Made by a program: the position numbers and the translations under genes. A stretch of DNA of 37,978 bases from Ophiothrix spiculata (taxonomy: Eukaryota; Echinodermata; Ophiuroidea; Amphilepidida; Ophiotrichidae). Below are positions 34,701-37,978 of this stretch, in pieces (positions within the stretch are counted from its first letter, which is position 1; each line of letters starts with the position of its first letter). The stretch is from NCBI GenBank assembly GCA_000969725.1, contig JXSR01S010182.1. The stretch is one strand, 5' to 3'. The notes under the pieces were generated by a model. That model worked only from the letters and a program-made list of their open reading frames with translations, did no database searches and was not told where the DNA came from.

Positions 34701-37139
34701 TGCTTATTTTAAAAAGATATCCTTGTACATGTAACATGATGCAGGGTCGTTCAATAAGTTTTGCATTTTCCCTGGAAGCTTATTCTTTTACTTTACATGA
34801 TATATATGTGTATGCTTGTGCATTCTGCAGAGGAAACAATGCAACCGTACACATACAAATACACAGACACGGACATGCCTGGAATTTAGGACGGCCCTCG
34901 GTTGATAGGTGGAATAGATAAGACTTTGTATAAATGCACACCATTAATCGTGAATCTTCAGGAAAGTTTGCATTTTTCATTTTGAGCTACAGTACAAAAT
35001 GCACACATAAATCATATATCCTGGCAAAATTGTGATTATTGCAGATTTGAAAATATCCTGAAGATTTTTAAAAGCAAAATATGAGATTTCTCAGTAATAT
35101 TTTTCTAGAATACAAAATCTATACTTGAGATTTCTCAGTAATATTTTTCTAGAATACAAAATCTATACTTCTTAGAATTGTAGAAATAAGTGTTATCGAG
35201 TACAGGTTCGGTACTTGAAAGAAAACTGTTGGGAGACTGTCAGTCTGAGCAACTCAATTTGAAGTGTAAATATTGATAACATCATTCATGAGTACAAGAT
35301 AGTTATTCCTTTGAGGTTTGAACTTTACAATGAGATTTGTAACAGACTTGCACTTTGTAATAGAGGAATTTTAAAGCAGAGCTTGGTGATTTTTTTCTTA
35401 TTTTCTTGTAAAGAATTTGGAAGCAAATCAAGCCAACTTGATATATTATATCAACAAAATAAGAAGACTCACTGTTAGTATAGCTATCACTTTTGGTTTA
35501 ATTGATTACATTTGAATGGGGAAAATTGACAACTTTCAAGTGTTAATTTCAGGTGCATTCAAGATAAAAAAAAAAAAATTGGGAACATGTCCATGTCACT
35601 TGTTTGACGCATGAAATCAAACCAGTGAAAAATATAAAAAATTCACAAAATTGCATAAAGTGTTTTTATATTATACTCACACTCCCTGCACAGCCCATCC
35701 TAAGGCATCTGTAACACATGGCCCAAGAATCCAAGCTGAGATGCCCAACTTTCTCCACCAGTGGTGAAGCCTGGACCAGACAACATGGAAGCACCGGTCA
35801 CCCCGTCGAATCACCTGTTGATCCCTTGATGCCAAGCATAATTCCACAGCACAAGGCGCCAATATCACCCTGGCCAGGAGCCATGACTCTTTGCCATACA
35901 ACAGGACAGTGACACAAGCTGCATCGAAGAGCCCAACCTTTGTGAAGATAGCGACATCAGGGCATTCCCACAGATGCTCTTGCATCCAAAATGGTGCTCA
36001 ATCAAGTCCCAAAAACCTGTCCCAAAATCTCTACTGCTTGATGCCATCATAGAGCCAATGTTTTTGAAGTCGTCTACTTTGTTGATAGCATTGCCAAAAA
36101 CATTAAGTGGGTACTTTGTTGATAGCATTGCCAAAAACATTAAGCGGGTACCATGGAAGACAACCCATAACCATACACTCCCGGGGAGCTGACAACAAGA
36201 CCTGGCCAGACCAGTAGCAGCACCTGCAGTCCTGGCCAGCTGTGTTTGAATACTATTAAATTAAAAGGGAATTTACATTGGTCATAAATGCAAGTGCCCA
36301 GATAGATTGTCATTTGATGGCATTTAAGTGTAACATTCATTTTCAATCTACAATGGTATCAAAGATCAAAAGGACATTTTTATTGAGCTTTATTTTAGGG
36401 TATTTACAAGTAAGAAAAACTTCTGACCTACAATTTCAAATTATAACTGCCTAATTGCTCTCCTCCAACTGAAAAGTGCTCGATCAGTCAGATCACAAGT
36501 TCTGATAATTTGAATTTAAAGACCAAGGGCGATCTGTATGCACATAAGTCTTAGGAGCTTTTTTCTTAACTTCATAACTAAATTTTTGTATATCTGTTGC
36601 TCATAAAATACTTAACAAACAAGGGGAAATAGTACATGGACCAAATTTAGTATAGAAGGCTCAAGAGTTTAGATGTAAAGGAATAGGCAAAGTAAGCCAA
36701 CTTGATATTTAGAAAATTGGGGGAGAAATTTAAATAATAAATATTTAAAGTAGAAAAAACAATGTAGATGAAAAATGTATGCACATAAAAAGTGACCATT
36801 TTTATAAAAATCAAATGAGAGACCCTTAGTAATTTGATAACAAGCAAAAACTGAGACACTTAGTAATTTGATAACAAGCAAAAACTGAGACACTTATTAG
36901 TAATTTGATAACAAGCAAAAACTGCACAGAGATGAGAGATGAGTAATTTGATAAGAAACAAAAACAGTAAATGTTACCTGATAAGTAATGTAAATGATGG
37001 CTTGTTTGTTTTGTTTTACAGGAACATCTTATAGGGCAGAGTTTGTTTGATATCTTGCATCCAAAGGATGTAGCCAAAGTGAAAGAGCAACTATCATCCT
37101 CAAGTCTAGCCCCAAGGGAAAGATTAATAGATGCAAAAA
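4340..37139 (+). CDS. BMAL1: BMAL/ARNTL circadian bHLH-PAS factor, 5' half (7 exons)
   Basis: This is the partner of CLOCK in the animal circadian activator, a nuclear protein that binds E-boxes through its bHLH and dimerises through PAS-A and PAS-B. The join is 4340-4347, 5421-5504, 11237-11299, 16572-16729, 25250-25329, 31065-31157, 37022-37139: 604 coding bases, 201 codons plus one base, with no stop and matching phases at all six introns. Residues 54-104 are the bHLH and PAS-A begins near residue 131. BMAL is chosen over ARNT because of KLDKLT (ARNT has KPDKLT), [39 protein letters not shown] and [10 protein letters not shown]. The gene is cut by the window end within PAS-A. The basic residues and the helix-loop-helix look intact, so this reads as a functional gene and not a retrocopy. 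The vertebrate BMAL1/BMAL2 split cannot be assigned from this fragment. Confidence 0.95.
4988..5206. mobile_element. Poly-G-ended element 1, with direct repeats
   Basis: A 219-bp segment that begins with a G run (4989 on) and ends with a C run and CCCCGGG. It is flanked by the direct repeat TTAATACCCC at 4978-4987 and 5207-5216. This is intron 1 of BMAL. It shares its end structure with the elements at 8425 and 16971. Confidence 0.65.
5421..5504 (+). CDS. BMAL1: BMAL exon 2: N-terminal leader with KRK patch
   Basis: The acceptor is CATTTTGCAG at 5411-5420 and the donor is GG|GTAAGT at 5504/5505, with the exon ending in phase 2. It encodes residues 4-30 plus two bases of Gly31. The segment [12 protein letters not shown] at residues 14-25 corresponds in position and character to the N-terminal nuclear-localisation patch of vertebrate BMAL1 (NRKRKGSS). 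The ATGs at 5428 and 5431 are alternative starts if exon 1 is wrong. Conservation in this part of the family is weak, so the main support is the KRK motif, the good splice sites and phase agreement with the next exon. Confidence 0.8.
5505..6138. other. Intron 2, proximal part
   Basis: AT-rich intron with homopolymer A and T runs (5571-5660). No element boundaries or coding signal seen. Confidence 0.4.
6142..6803. mobile_element. MITE with repeated AGCAATTGCT palindromes
   Basis: The ends AGGCCGAATTCATAAA and the reverse complement (to 6803) define a 662-bp element. The flanks read AAT|A..T|AAT, so the target duplication is AAT or TA. The palindrome AGCAATTGCT and close variants recur near both ends, and a perfect hairpin with CTTGTCTGGG arms lies at 6281-6305. 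Confidence 0.75.
6897..6993. repeat. 97-bp inverted-repeat fragment
   Basis: AACTGGTTCAC (6897-6907) and its exact reverse complement (6983-6993). Probably a very short MITE. No clear target duplication. Confidence 0.45.
7046..7430. repeat. Tandem repeat interrupted by a MITE
   Basis: TCAATCATCTGTGACTTTAT occurs at 7046, 7080 and 7399 in the same orientation. The first two are 34 bases apart. The third is displaced by the inverted-repeat element at 7121-7377. Confidence 0.7.
7121..7377. mobile_element. MITE with about 50-bp inverted ends
   Basis: Starts CATAGTCAGCCTCC and ends with the matching GGGACCGACTATG. The arms contain CTACCAAACATTTGG and TGACGTCAC in mirror positions. The 257-bp element has no coding capacity. 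Confidence 0.75.
7431..8424. other. Intron 2, no recognised features
   Basis: AT-rich, with a short (TA)n stretch at about 7555-7565. No element ends, RNA gene or coding signal recognised. Confidence 0.35.
8425..8775. mobile_element. Poly-G-ended element 2 (decayed right end)
   Basis: A run of 11 G (8428-8438) followed by ACTTGTATTCAGAGGTGGAT. This resembles the end of the element at 16971 (ACTTCCATTGACTAGTGGAT). A reversed partner containing ATATTCACCTCTCAG lies at about 8749-8763 but without the C run. Inside is a perfect hairpin with 14-base arms at 8546-8577 (CATCGAGCTATTAT). Confidence 0.5.
8780..9264. other. Intron 2, no recognised features
   Basis: AT-rich intron sequence; no repeat ends or coding signal recognised. 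Confidence 0.3.
9269..9613 (+). mobile_element. TTAA-flanked MITE, family A copy 1
   Basis: A 345-bp element with ends AGGGGCAATTCATGAT and (reversed) AGGTGCAATTCATGAT, flanked by TTAA at 9265-9268 and 9614-9617. TTAA duplication is the hallmark of piggyBac-type transposition. A GC-rich palindrome around GTCGGGCCCCGAC lies mid-element. A second copy in the same orientation is at 13770-14113. Confidence 0.85.
9618..10080. other. Intron 2, no recognised features
   Basis: Intron sequence with no identified repeat or gene. Confidence 0.3.
10081..10249. mobile_element. Palindromic MITE, family B copy 1
   Basis: A near-complete palindrome with ends TAGATTAATAACTGC and GCAGTTATTAATCTA. The arms contain AACAACAATAATGCAC and GTGCATTATTTTTGTAC, and the centre is made of GAGTTGTCC/GGACAACTT words. 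169 bp. Confidence 0.8.
10415..10573. repeat. Degenerate fragment related to family B
   Basis: Contains GGAATTGTACAAC, TACAATTTCAACGCGTAC and AACGCAGAGTGTATGAATTT. The last of these is the reversed partner of 11007-11028, so this piece and the copy at 11007 form an inverted pair about 450 bases apart. Confidence 0.45.
11007..11183. mobile_element. Palindromic MITE, family B copy 2
   Basis: Shares the AACAACAATAATGCA arms, the GTTGTCC centre and the end GCAGTTATTAATCTA with the copy at 10081, but its left end is different (AAATTTATACACTCTGCGTT). It stops about 50 bases before BMAL exon 3. Confidence 0.75.
11237..11299 (+). CDS. BMAL1: BMAL exon 3: acidic linker before the bHLH
   Basis: The acceptor is TTTGCAG ending at 11236 and the donor is AAAAG|GTCAGT at 11299/11300. 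The exon is 63 bases and enters and leaves in phase 2. It encodes residues 32-51 with shared codons at both ends, rich in Asp, Glu and Ser ([20 protein letters not shown]), and the split Arg52 directly precedes the basic region. Vertebrate BMAL1 has a comparable acidic linker (ESMDTDKDD). Because the exon is symmetric, skipping it would keep the frame and shorten the leader by 21 residues. Confidence 0.85.
11300..11830. other. Intron 3, proximal part
   Basis: AT-rich intron with no recognised element or coding signal. Confidence 0.3.
11838..12433. mobile_element. TTAA-flanked element, family C
   Basis: A 596-bp element with 16-bp inverted ends GGTGGCCTAGCACAGA, flanked by TTAA at 11834-11837 and 12434-12437. 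Internally, AAGTAAGTCGGTGACC (about 12117) recurs as AACTAAGTCGGTGACC (about 12318). It contains one CACGTG E-box at 11978-11983. No transposase. Confidence 0.85.
12438..13290. other. Intron 3, no recognised features
   Basis: Intron sequence without recognised repeats or genes. Confidence 0.3.
13296..14203 (+). repeat. Duplicated intronic unit, copy 1 (occupied)
   Basis: About 560 bases of non-element sequence that recur at 14450-14988 in the same orientation. Shared words include CACATTTCAAGATCTCA, CATACGTCACATACAAAAG and CTTGACAAGATAAAAATATC. The unit contains its own 32-base internal tandem (GATTTCAGAGTTTTTGATG at about 13366 and 13398). This copy is split by the TTAA-flanked MITE at 13770-14113. 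Confidence 0.85.
13770..14113 (+). mobile_element. TTAA-flanked MITE, family A copy 2
   Basis: A 344-bp element highly similar to 9269-9613 along its whole length, flanked by TTAA at 13766-13769 and 14114-14117. The central palindrome here is intact (TGTCGGGGCCCCGACA). It is inserted in copy 1 of the duplicated unit. Confidence 0.88.
14450..14988 (+). repeat. Duplicated intronic unit, copy 2 (unoccupied)
   Basis: Matches 13296-14203 but lacks the MITE. At the corresponding site it reads TTTGCACTTGTGATTATC, against TTTGCAC-TTAA-[MITE]-TTAA-TTGTGATAACC in copy 1. Confidence 0.85.
14989..15718. other. Intron 3, no recognised features
   Basis: AT-rich. A 63-codon open frame at 15462-15653 has no recognisable similarity. 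Confidence 0.3.
15719..16371. mobile_element. Outer MITE carrying a nested MITE
   Basis: The left end GGTCCATATGCACAAAACTG pairs with the right end CAGTTTAGTGCATACGATCC. Further in, AAAATAACACATTTT faces a reversed copy. GGACTAACTAA and TTAGTTAATCCCGGACT flank the nested element. Confidence 0.7.
15930..16161. mobile_element. Nested 232-bp MITE with TA duplication
   Basis: The ends AGGGCGTGTTCACAC and GTGTGAACACGCCCT are flanked by TA on both sides. Internal words CCCAGTGTGAACGCAA and TGTCTCGCTC occur twice, about 80 bases apart, and GGTCATG/CATGACC palindromes recur. Confidence 0.8.
16572..16729 (+). CDS. BMAL1: BMAL exon 4: complete bHLH DNA-binding domain
   Basis: The acceptor is GATTTTCCAG ending at 16571. 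The donor is CGAG|GTGGGT at 16729/16730, weaker than the GTAAGT donors elsewhere in the gene. It encodes residues 53-104. The basic region is [14 protein letters not shown], with the E-box-reading His55, Glu59 and Arg63 at the 5-9-13 positions used by Myc/MAX/BMAL-type factors. Helix 1 is [16 protein letters not shown], the loop contains KLDK, and helix 2 is [15 protein letters not shown]. Nearly every position matches BMAL1 or Drosophila cycle. This is the strongest single piece of coding evidence in the window. An open frame continues past the donor to a stop at 16843 but loses all similarity, as expected for intron read-through. Confidence 0.98.
16971..17548. mobile_element. Poly-G-ended element 3, with 7-8 bp duplication
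   Basis: A 578-bp element beginning GCCC followed by a G run and CACTTCCATTGACTAGTGGA, and ending in the mirror image with a C run and GGGC. The inverted ends are about 60 bases. It is flanked by CTGAACC (16964-16970 and 17549-17555), or CCTGAACC if one terminal C is shared. Inside, 17338-17500 is a degenerate tandem of about five ATACTTGTTAAGGGT units. No coding capacity. Confidence 0.85.
17625..17945 (+). repeat. AAGGTCA-rich tandem repeat
   Basis: Degenerate units of about 130-150 bases carrying GCCATAACTTGTAAACCCTT, CTACATGGACCA and clustered TCAAGGTCA. The exact nonamer occurs at 17655, 17775, 17793, 17917 and 17927, and several looser AGGTCA half-sites lie between. Such runs look like a dispersed genomic repeat. 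The nonamer also equals the ERR/NR5A nuclear-receptor site. Confidence 0.65.
17946..18410. other. Intron 4, no recognised features
   Basis: AT-rich intron with no recognised element. Confidence 0.3.
18411..19465. mobile_element. 1.05-kb element with GC-rich subterminal repeat arrays
   Basis: The ends TAATGCATTTATCAATTACT and, reversed, TTATGCACTTATCAATTTAT bound the element. About 230 bases inside each end form arrays of short units built on TAGCGGGGGATGTACAGA and TTCCCCGC (18425-18655 and 19215-19440), while the middle (18660-19190) is ordinary AT-rich DNA. The layout suits a non-autonomous DNA transposon with subterminal binding-site arrays; the superfamily was not recognised. A 120-codon minus-strand open frame here is a product of the GC-rich array. 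Confidence 0.75.
19733..20215 (-). mobile_element. LINE 3' end (CR1/L2-like), with (GTTA)n tail
   Basis: The minus strand at about 20044-20165 encodes the C-terminal end of a reverse transcriptase [23 protein letters not shown] then [14 protein letters not shown] and a stop (TAA, complement of 20044-20046). This matches the G-x-R-x(3)-WN-x-LP ... SL-x(2)-FK-x(2)-LKT pattern of CR1/L2 elements. A stop codon lies just upstream in the frame. The 3' untranslated part runs to a tail of 13 perfect TAAC units (19733-19784 as read on +). It is 5' truncated and inactive. Confidence 0.75.
20216..21299. other. Intron 4, no recognised features
   Basis: AT-rich. A perfect palindrome of T10-GCCGGC-A10 type lies near 20313-20337. 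Nothing else recognised. Confidence 0.35.
21305..22176. mobile_element. 872-bp element rich in CTTTCGAAAG
   Basis: Inverted ends GGTGTGTTTCCACGACGGGT and (reversed) GGTATGTTTCCACGACGAGT, flanked by TACTA (21300-21304 and 22177-22181), or TA at minimum. The palindrome CTTTCGAAAG or close variants recurs at least five times, clustered in the outer 200 bases of the left side and near the right end. No coding potential. Confidence 0.8.
22373..22593 (+). mobile_element. 221-bp fold-back MITE, copy 1, 9-bp duplication
   Basis: The ends AAGAGAAGATATCATGTGT and reverse complement are flanked by a perfect 9-bp direct repeat GATTGAGGG (22364-22372 and 22594-22602). The inner arms contain TGAGTAGTTAGTG and CACTAACTACTCA. 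A 9-bp duplication fits Mutator-like elements. A second copy is at 30681-30901. Confidence 0.9.
22603..23565. other. Intron 4, unrecognised protein-like open frames
   Basis: Two adjacent open frames, 22621-22824 (frame 1) and 22853-23032 (frame 2), have protein-like composition but match nothing I recognise and have no good splice context. A decayed coding fragment of a mobile element or chance are both possible. Confidence 0.25.
23573..23795. mobile_element. 223-bp MITE with GGTGCGTTTACACTGTGACG ends
   Basis: 20-bp inverted ends, the right one being CGTCACAGTGTAAACGCACC. The left flank is TTAA but the right flank is ATTA, so the target duplication is uncertain. AACGCACCATTAG is duplicated in tandem just after the right end. 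Confidence 0.75.
23820..24570. other. Intron 4, no recognised features
   Basis: AT-rich; nothing recognised. Confidence 0.3.
24573..25215. repeat. Short direct repeats before exon 5
   Basis: TTAGAAGCTCTCCCCTTTCA occurs twice (24574 and about 24628). Then a degenerate unit with ACATGTACCCAAA, CGCTCCA and TTCCTCAGACCAAG occurs at about 24810-24900 and again at 25112-25215, about 300 bases apart, ending just before the exon 5 acceptor. Confidence 0.55.
25250..25329 (+). CDS. BMAL1: BMAL exon 5: bHLH to PAS-A linker
   Basis: The acceptor is TAATCGCAG ending at 25249 and the donor is GCG|GTAAGT at 25329/25330, leaving in phase 0. The first two bases complete Gly105. It encodes residues 106-131, including the EANYKPSFL block and the HELRNLIM helix. 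The family signature here is G-A-T-x(4)-EANYKP-x-FL-x(2)-DEL, and the only notable change is His for the usual Asp in DDEL. This linker packs against PAS-A in the CLOCK:BMAL1 dimer. A degenerate duplicated repeat ends about 35 bases upstream of the acceptor. Confidence 0.95.
25330..25917. other. Intron 5, proximal part
   Basis: AT-rich. A segment with AGGAGAG..TTTAGCTC and GGGTTTTCTCAGAGATGCA (25605-25677) has diverged counterparts at 27159-27292, suggesting an old element around the gap. Confidence 0.3.
25922..26856. mobile_element. TTAA-flanked element, family D, containing the gap
   Basis: The inverted ends GCCTTTAGTGGCCA and TGGCCACTAAAGGC are flanked by TTAA (25918-25921 and 26857-26860). 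The total is 935 bases including the 50-N gap. The interior has ATGGCCGCC words like those at 70-107 of the window. Confidence 0.8.
26089..26138. other. Assembly gap of 50 N
   Basis: Fifty N, probably a placeholder length. The sequence on both sides begins TAACATCCAGGGAA and ends TTCATA (26051-26088 and 26139 on), so the gap lies in a tandem duplication. Confidence 0.95.
26861..29188. other. Intron 5, mostly featureless
   Basis: 2.3 kb of AT-rich intron. A CG-containing patch lies at 27700-27850. An open frame at 28459-28641 is protein-like but unrecognised and lacks splice sites. No RNA gene seen. Confidence 0.3.
29189..30217. mobile_element. Mariner/Tc1-like non-autonomous element, 1.03 kb
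   Basis: About 30-bp nearly perfect inverted ends, CAGGGTGTGCCAATAAAAAC, flanked by TA. A CAGGG start with TA duplication is typical of the Tc1/mariner group. A 79-codon open frame inside (29571-29807) is not recognisable as transposase. Confidence 0.8.
30218..30671. other. Intron 5, no recognised features
   Basis: Nothing recognised. Confidence 0.3.
30681..30901 (-). mobile_element. 221-bp fold-back MITE, copy 2, 9-bp duplication
   Basis: The same family and exactly the same length as 22373-22593, but inverted relative to it. It is flanked by a perfect direct repeat GTGCATGAC (30672-30680 and 30902-30910). It ends about 160 bases before the exon 6 acceptor. Confidence 0.9.
31065..31157 (+). 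CDS. BMAL1: BMAL exon 6: start of PAS-A
   Basis: The acceptor is TTTTCTGTAG ending at 31064 and the donor is AGG|GTAAGT at 31157/31158. The exon is exactly 31 codons, phase 0 on both sides. It encodes residues 132-162: [20 protein letters not shown] and then [11 protein letters not shown]. These are the first two strands and following loop of PAS-A, matching BMAL1 [21 protein letters not shown] second AG four bases downstream (ending 31068) could serve as an acceptor but would shift the frame, so 31064 is chosen. Skipping this exon would keep the frame but remove the PAS-A core. Confidence 0.97.
31285..31714. mobile_element. MITE with ATATCGAAAGGTACCT ends
   Basis: ATATCGAAAGGTACCT at the left and AGGTACCTTTCGATAT at the right, about 430 bases apart. 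The target may be TA. The 96-codon open frame inside has no recognisable similarity. Confidence 0.65.
31715..32162. other. Intron 6, no recognised features
   Basis: AT-rich; nothing recognised. Confidence 0.3.
32171..32579. mobile_element. MITE with GGTATGGCRAAA ends
   Basis: GGTATGGCAAA at the left and TTTCGCCATACC at the right, flanked by ATGT on both sides (32167-32170 and 32580-32583). 409 bases, AT-rich interior. Confidence 0.6.
32588..33003. other. Intron 6, no recognised features
   Basis: AT-rich with a T/A homopolymer at 32752-32764; nothing recognised. Confidence 0.3.
33675..34297. mobile_element. piggyBac-type element at TTAA
   Basis: The ends CCCTCAAAGAGCCGGG and (reversed) CCCTAAAAGAGCCGGG are flanked by TTAA (33671-33674 and 34298-34301). 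A CCCT start plus TTAA duplication is the classic piggyBac signature. A G/C-homopolymer zone lies just inside both ends, including 19 consecutive C at 34266-34284. 623 bp, no transposase. Confidence 0.88.
34541..35082. other. Intron 6, no supported feature
   Basis: GCAGGGTCGTTCAATAAGTT at 34742-34761 resembles the start of a mariner-type inverted repeat, but no partner end was found. Confidence 0.3.
35677..36180 (-). pseudogene. Decayed LINE reverse transcriptase fragment
   Basis: Read on the minus strand, 36140-35990 gives [14 protein letters not shown], matching the V-D-x-F-x-YLGS block near the end of non-LTR reverse transcriptases. After a frameshift near 35985 a second frame gives [20 protein letters not shown] and then [13 protein letters not shown], matching the K-x-x-LF-x-A-x-V-x-S-x-LLYG-x-E-x-W block. 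Catalytic motifs are not included, so only the region after the palm remains. A 38-base segment containing GCATTGCCAAAAACATTAAG is tandemly duplicated (36074-36149). It is dead and truncated at both ends. Confidence 0.75.
36181..36816. other. Intron 6, no recognised features
   Basis: AT-rich; nothing recognised. Confidence 0.3.
36817..36967 (+). repeat. Minisatellite, about 34-bp unit, before exon 7
   Basis: Four copies of a unit containing TTAGTAATTTGATAACAAGC then AAAAACTGAGACAC. The first two or three are nearly perfect and the last is degraded. It ends about 55 bases before the exon 7 acceptor. Confidence 0.85.
37022..37139 (+). CDS. BMAL1: BMAL exon 7: central part of PAS-A
   Basis: The acceptor is TTGTTTTACAG ending at 37021 and the donor is AAAA|GTAAGT at 37139/37140, leaving in phase 1. 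It encodes residues 163-201: [16 protein letters not shown], then [20 protein letters not shown] and [11 protein letters not shown] and LHPKD are PAS-A hallmarks, and [10 protein letters not shown] is specific to BMAL rather than ARNT. The remaining exons lie beyond the window end. A minisatellite of about 34-bp units ends some 55 bases before the acceptor. Confidence 0.97.
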
Positions 37140-37383
37140 GTAAGTAGTTAGAAATCCAAGAGATTGCTGTCGGTTAAACGATGGTCAGGATTGATGGTTT
37201 GTTGTCGGGAGCAAGGGGCATGCAAGTTATATTACCGTACTGACTCGAGTAATGTCCCACCTTTATTGAACGTGAACTTGGATCAAAGTTAGGGGCTGGG
37301 ACTTTATGCGAGGATGCATGAGAGAGACTGGACTAACCGGTCGATCTACCGAGGTAAACAAAAAAATGTATGCCAGTGAATTG
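37140..37383. other. Start of intron 7
   Basis: No recognised element or coding signal between exon 7 and the LINE fragment. Confidence 0.4.
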
Positions 37384-37978
37384 TCCGAGTTATTTTTATT
37401 TGTAATGTTAGCAATGCTCCAAGCTGTTATACCATAGGTCATGTGAGATGTGACAAGAGTATTATAAAGGGTTATTAATGCTGATTCAGGAAGGTATTTT
37501 CTGATTTTATATAGAATTCCAATGCTGCTTGAACACTTTTTGGTTTAAAAGCAGTAAGTAACAGTGAATTTAGATGCCCTTCAAACCCACTCTATATTAA
37601 ATTTAAACAACTTAAGGTGTTTGACTTATGTAACTTCCATATTGGCTCATTTATGTATAAATACTGTAATAACTTGCTTCCATGCACATTTGATAATATA
37701 TTCACTGCTAATGGTGAAAATCACAATTATAATACCAGACATGCATCTAACTTCCAATTTCCTAACAACAAACTTAATTTTGGAAACAAATCAATTTGTT
37801 ATCAAGGCGTTAAGATGATATGATATTCCAACTCATATTAAAAATGCCACTAGTCTCAGTTCTTTCAAATGTTCTTTTAAAGATGAAACAATTAAGAAAT
37901 ACACACAGATTTGATATTTTCTTATTTTCATCATAACTAAATTTTATTCTGTCCTTTCTTTCTACTTTGTGGCCATCG
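37384..37978 (+). mobile_element. 5'-inverted LINE remnant (CR1-like), runs off the window
   Basis: On the + strand, 37545-37914 encodes the end of a CR1-type ORF2: NPLYIKFKQLKVFDLC, FMYKYCNNLLPCTFDNIF, NYNTRHASNFQFP, NFGNKSICYQG, then after a frameshift near 37815 DIPTHIKNATSLSSFKC to a stop at 37912-37914. The immediately preceding 37384-37540 encodes the upstream part of the same domain on the minus strand: SSSIGILYKIRKYLPESALI then TLYNTLVTSHMTYGITAWS. The two parts are in opposite orientation. The 3' untranslated region continues past the window. Confidence 0.8.

Larger units (their letters stand above)
33004..35575. repeat. Triplicated intronic unit
   Basis: Copy 1 is 33004-33347 and copy 2 starts at 33348 (period 344), both beginning ACTATGACTGCAA. 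Copy 2 is split by the element at 33675-34297 and then continues past 34298 (CACTGTTAGTAT..GCTATCAC) to about 34540. A diverged copy 3 covers about 35130-35575. A 44-base perfect tandem (35083-35126, 35127-35170) lies at the edge of copy 3. Confidence 0.8.

Noticed and set aside
34742-34980. Possible mariner insertion starting GCAGGGTCGTTCAATAAGTT
   Set aside because: No matching inverted end or transposase segment was found.
1-37978. CRISPR array, operon, phage or other prokaryotic system
   Set aside because: The spliced gene, SINE, LINEs and MITEs show animal nuclear DNA; tandem repeats here lack regular repeat-spacer organisation.

Overview
The window is a piece of an animal nuclear genome, probably from a marine invertebrate deuterostome (hemichordate or echinoderm grade; this is inferred from overall character and could not be tested here). 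It is AT-rich and intron-dominated, carries a 50-N assembly gap, and is packed with small non-autonomous transposons. There is no bacterial or organellar signature.

Only one gene could be supported: the 5' half of a BMAL (ARNTL/cycle-type) circadian bHLH-PAS transcription factor on the + strand. Seven exons were found by hand: 4340-4347 (8 coding bases), 5421-5504, 11237-11299, 16572-16729, 25250-25329, 31065-31157 and 37022-37139. Every junction has GT/AG ends and every intron phase matches, giving 201 continuous codons. These run from an N-terminal leader with a KRK basic patch, through an acidic linker and the complete bHLH, into the first half of PAS-A. The rest of PAS-A, PAS-B and the C-terminus lie past the window. 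Introns are 1.1, 5.7, 5.3, 8.5, 5.7 and 5.9 kb.

Region by region. 1-4276 (upstream): two fold-back elements, a Harbinger-like MITE carrying a nested tRNA-derived SINE, and short tandem repeats. Intron 1: a 219-bp element with poly-G/poly-C ends. Intron 2: several MITEs, a second poly-G-ended element, and a TTAA-flanked element. Intron 3: two further TTAA-flanked elements, a local duplication in which one copy is occupied and the other empty, and a MITE nested in another. Intron 4: a third poly-G-ended element, an array of TCAAGGTCA motifs, a 1.05-kb element with GC-rich repeat arrays, the 3' end of a minus-strand LINE with a (GTTA)n tail, a CTTTCGAAAG-rich element, and a 221-bp MITE with a 9-bp target duplication. 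Intron 5: a TTAA-flanked element containing the assembly gap, a 1.03-kb mariner-like element, and a second 221-bp MITE. Intron 6: a triplicated repeat unit split by a piggyBac-type element, a decayed reverse transcriptase, and a minisatellite just before exon 7. Intron 7: a LINE whose 5' part is inverted relative to its 3' part.

I did not find a new enzymatic or defence system. The main interest is an unusually readable record of DNA-transposon insertions inside a clock gene: five insertions at duplicated TTAA sites, two of them with paralogous unoccupied counterparts, and one MITE family present twice with identical length and clean 9-bp duplications.
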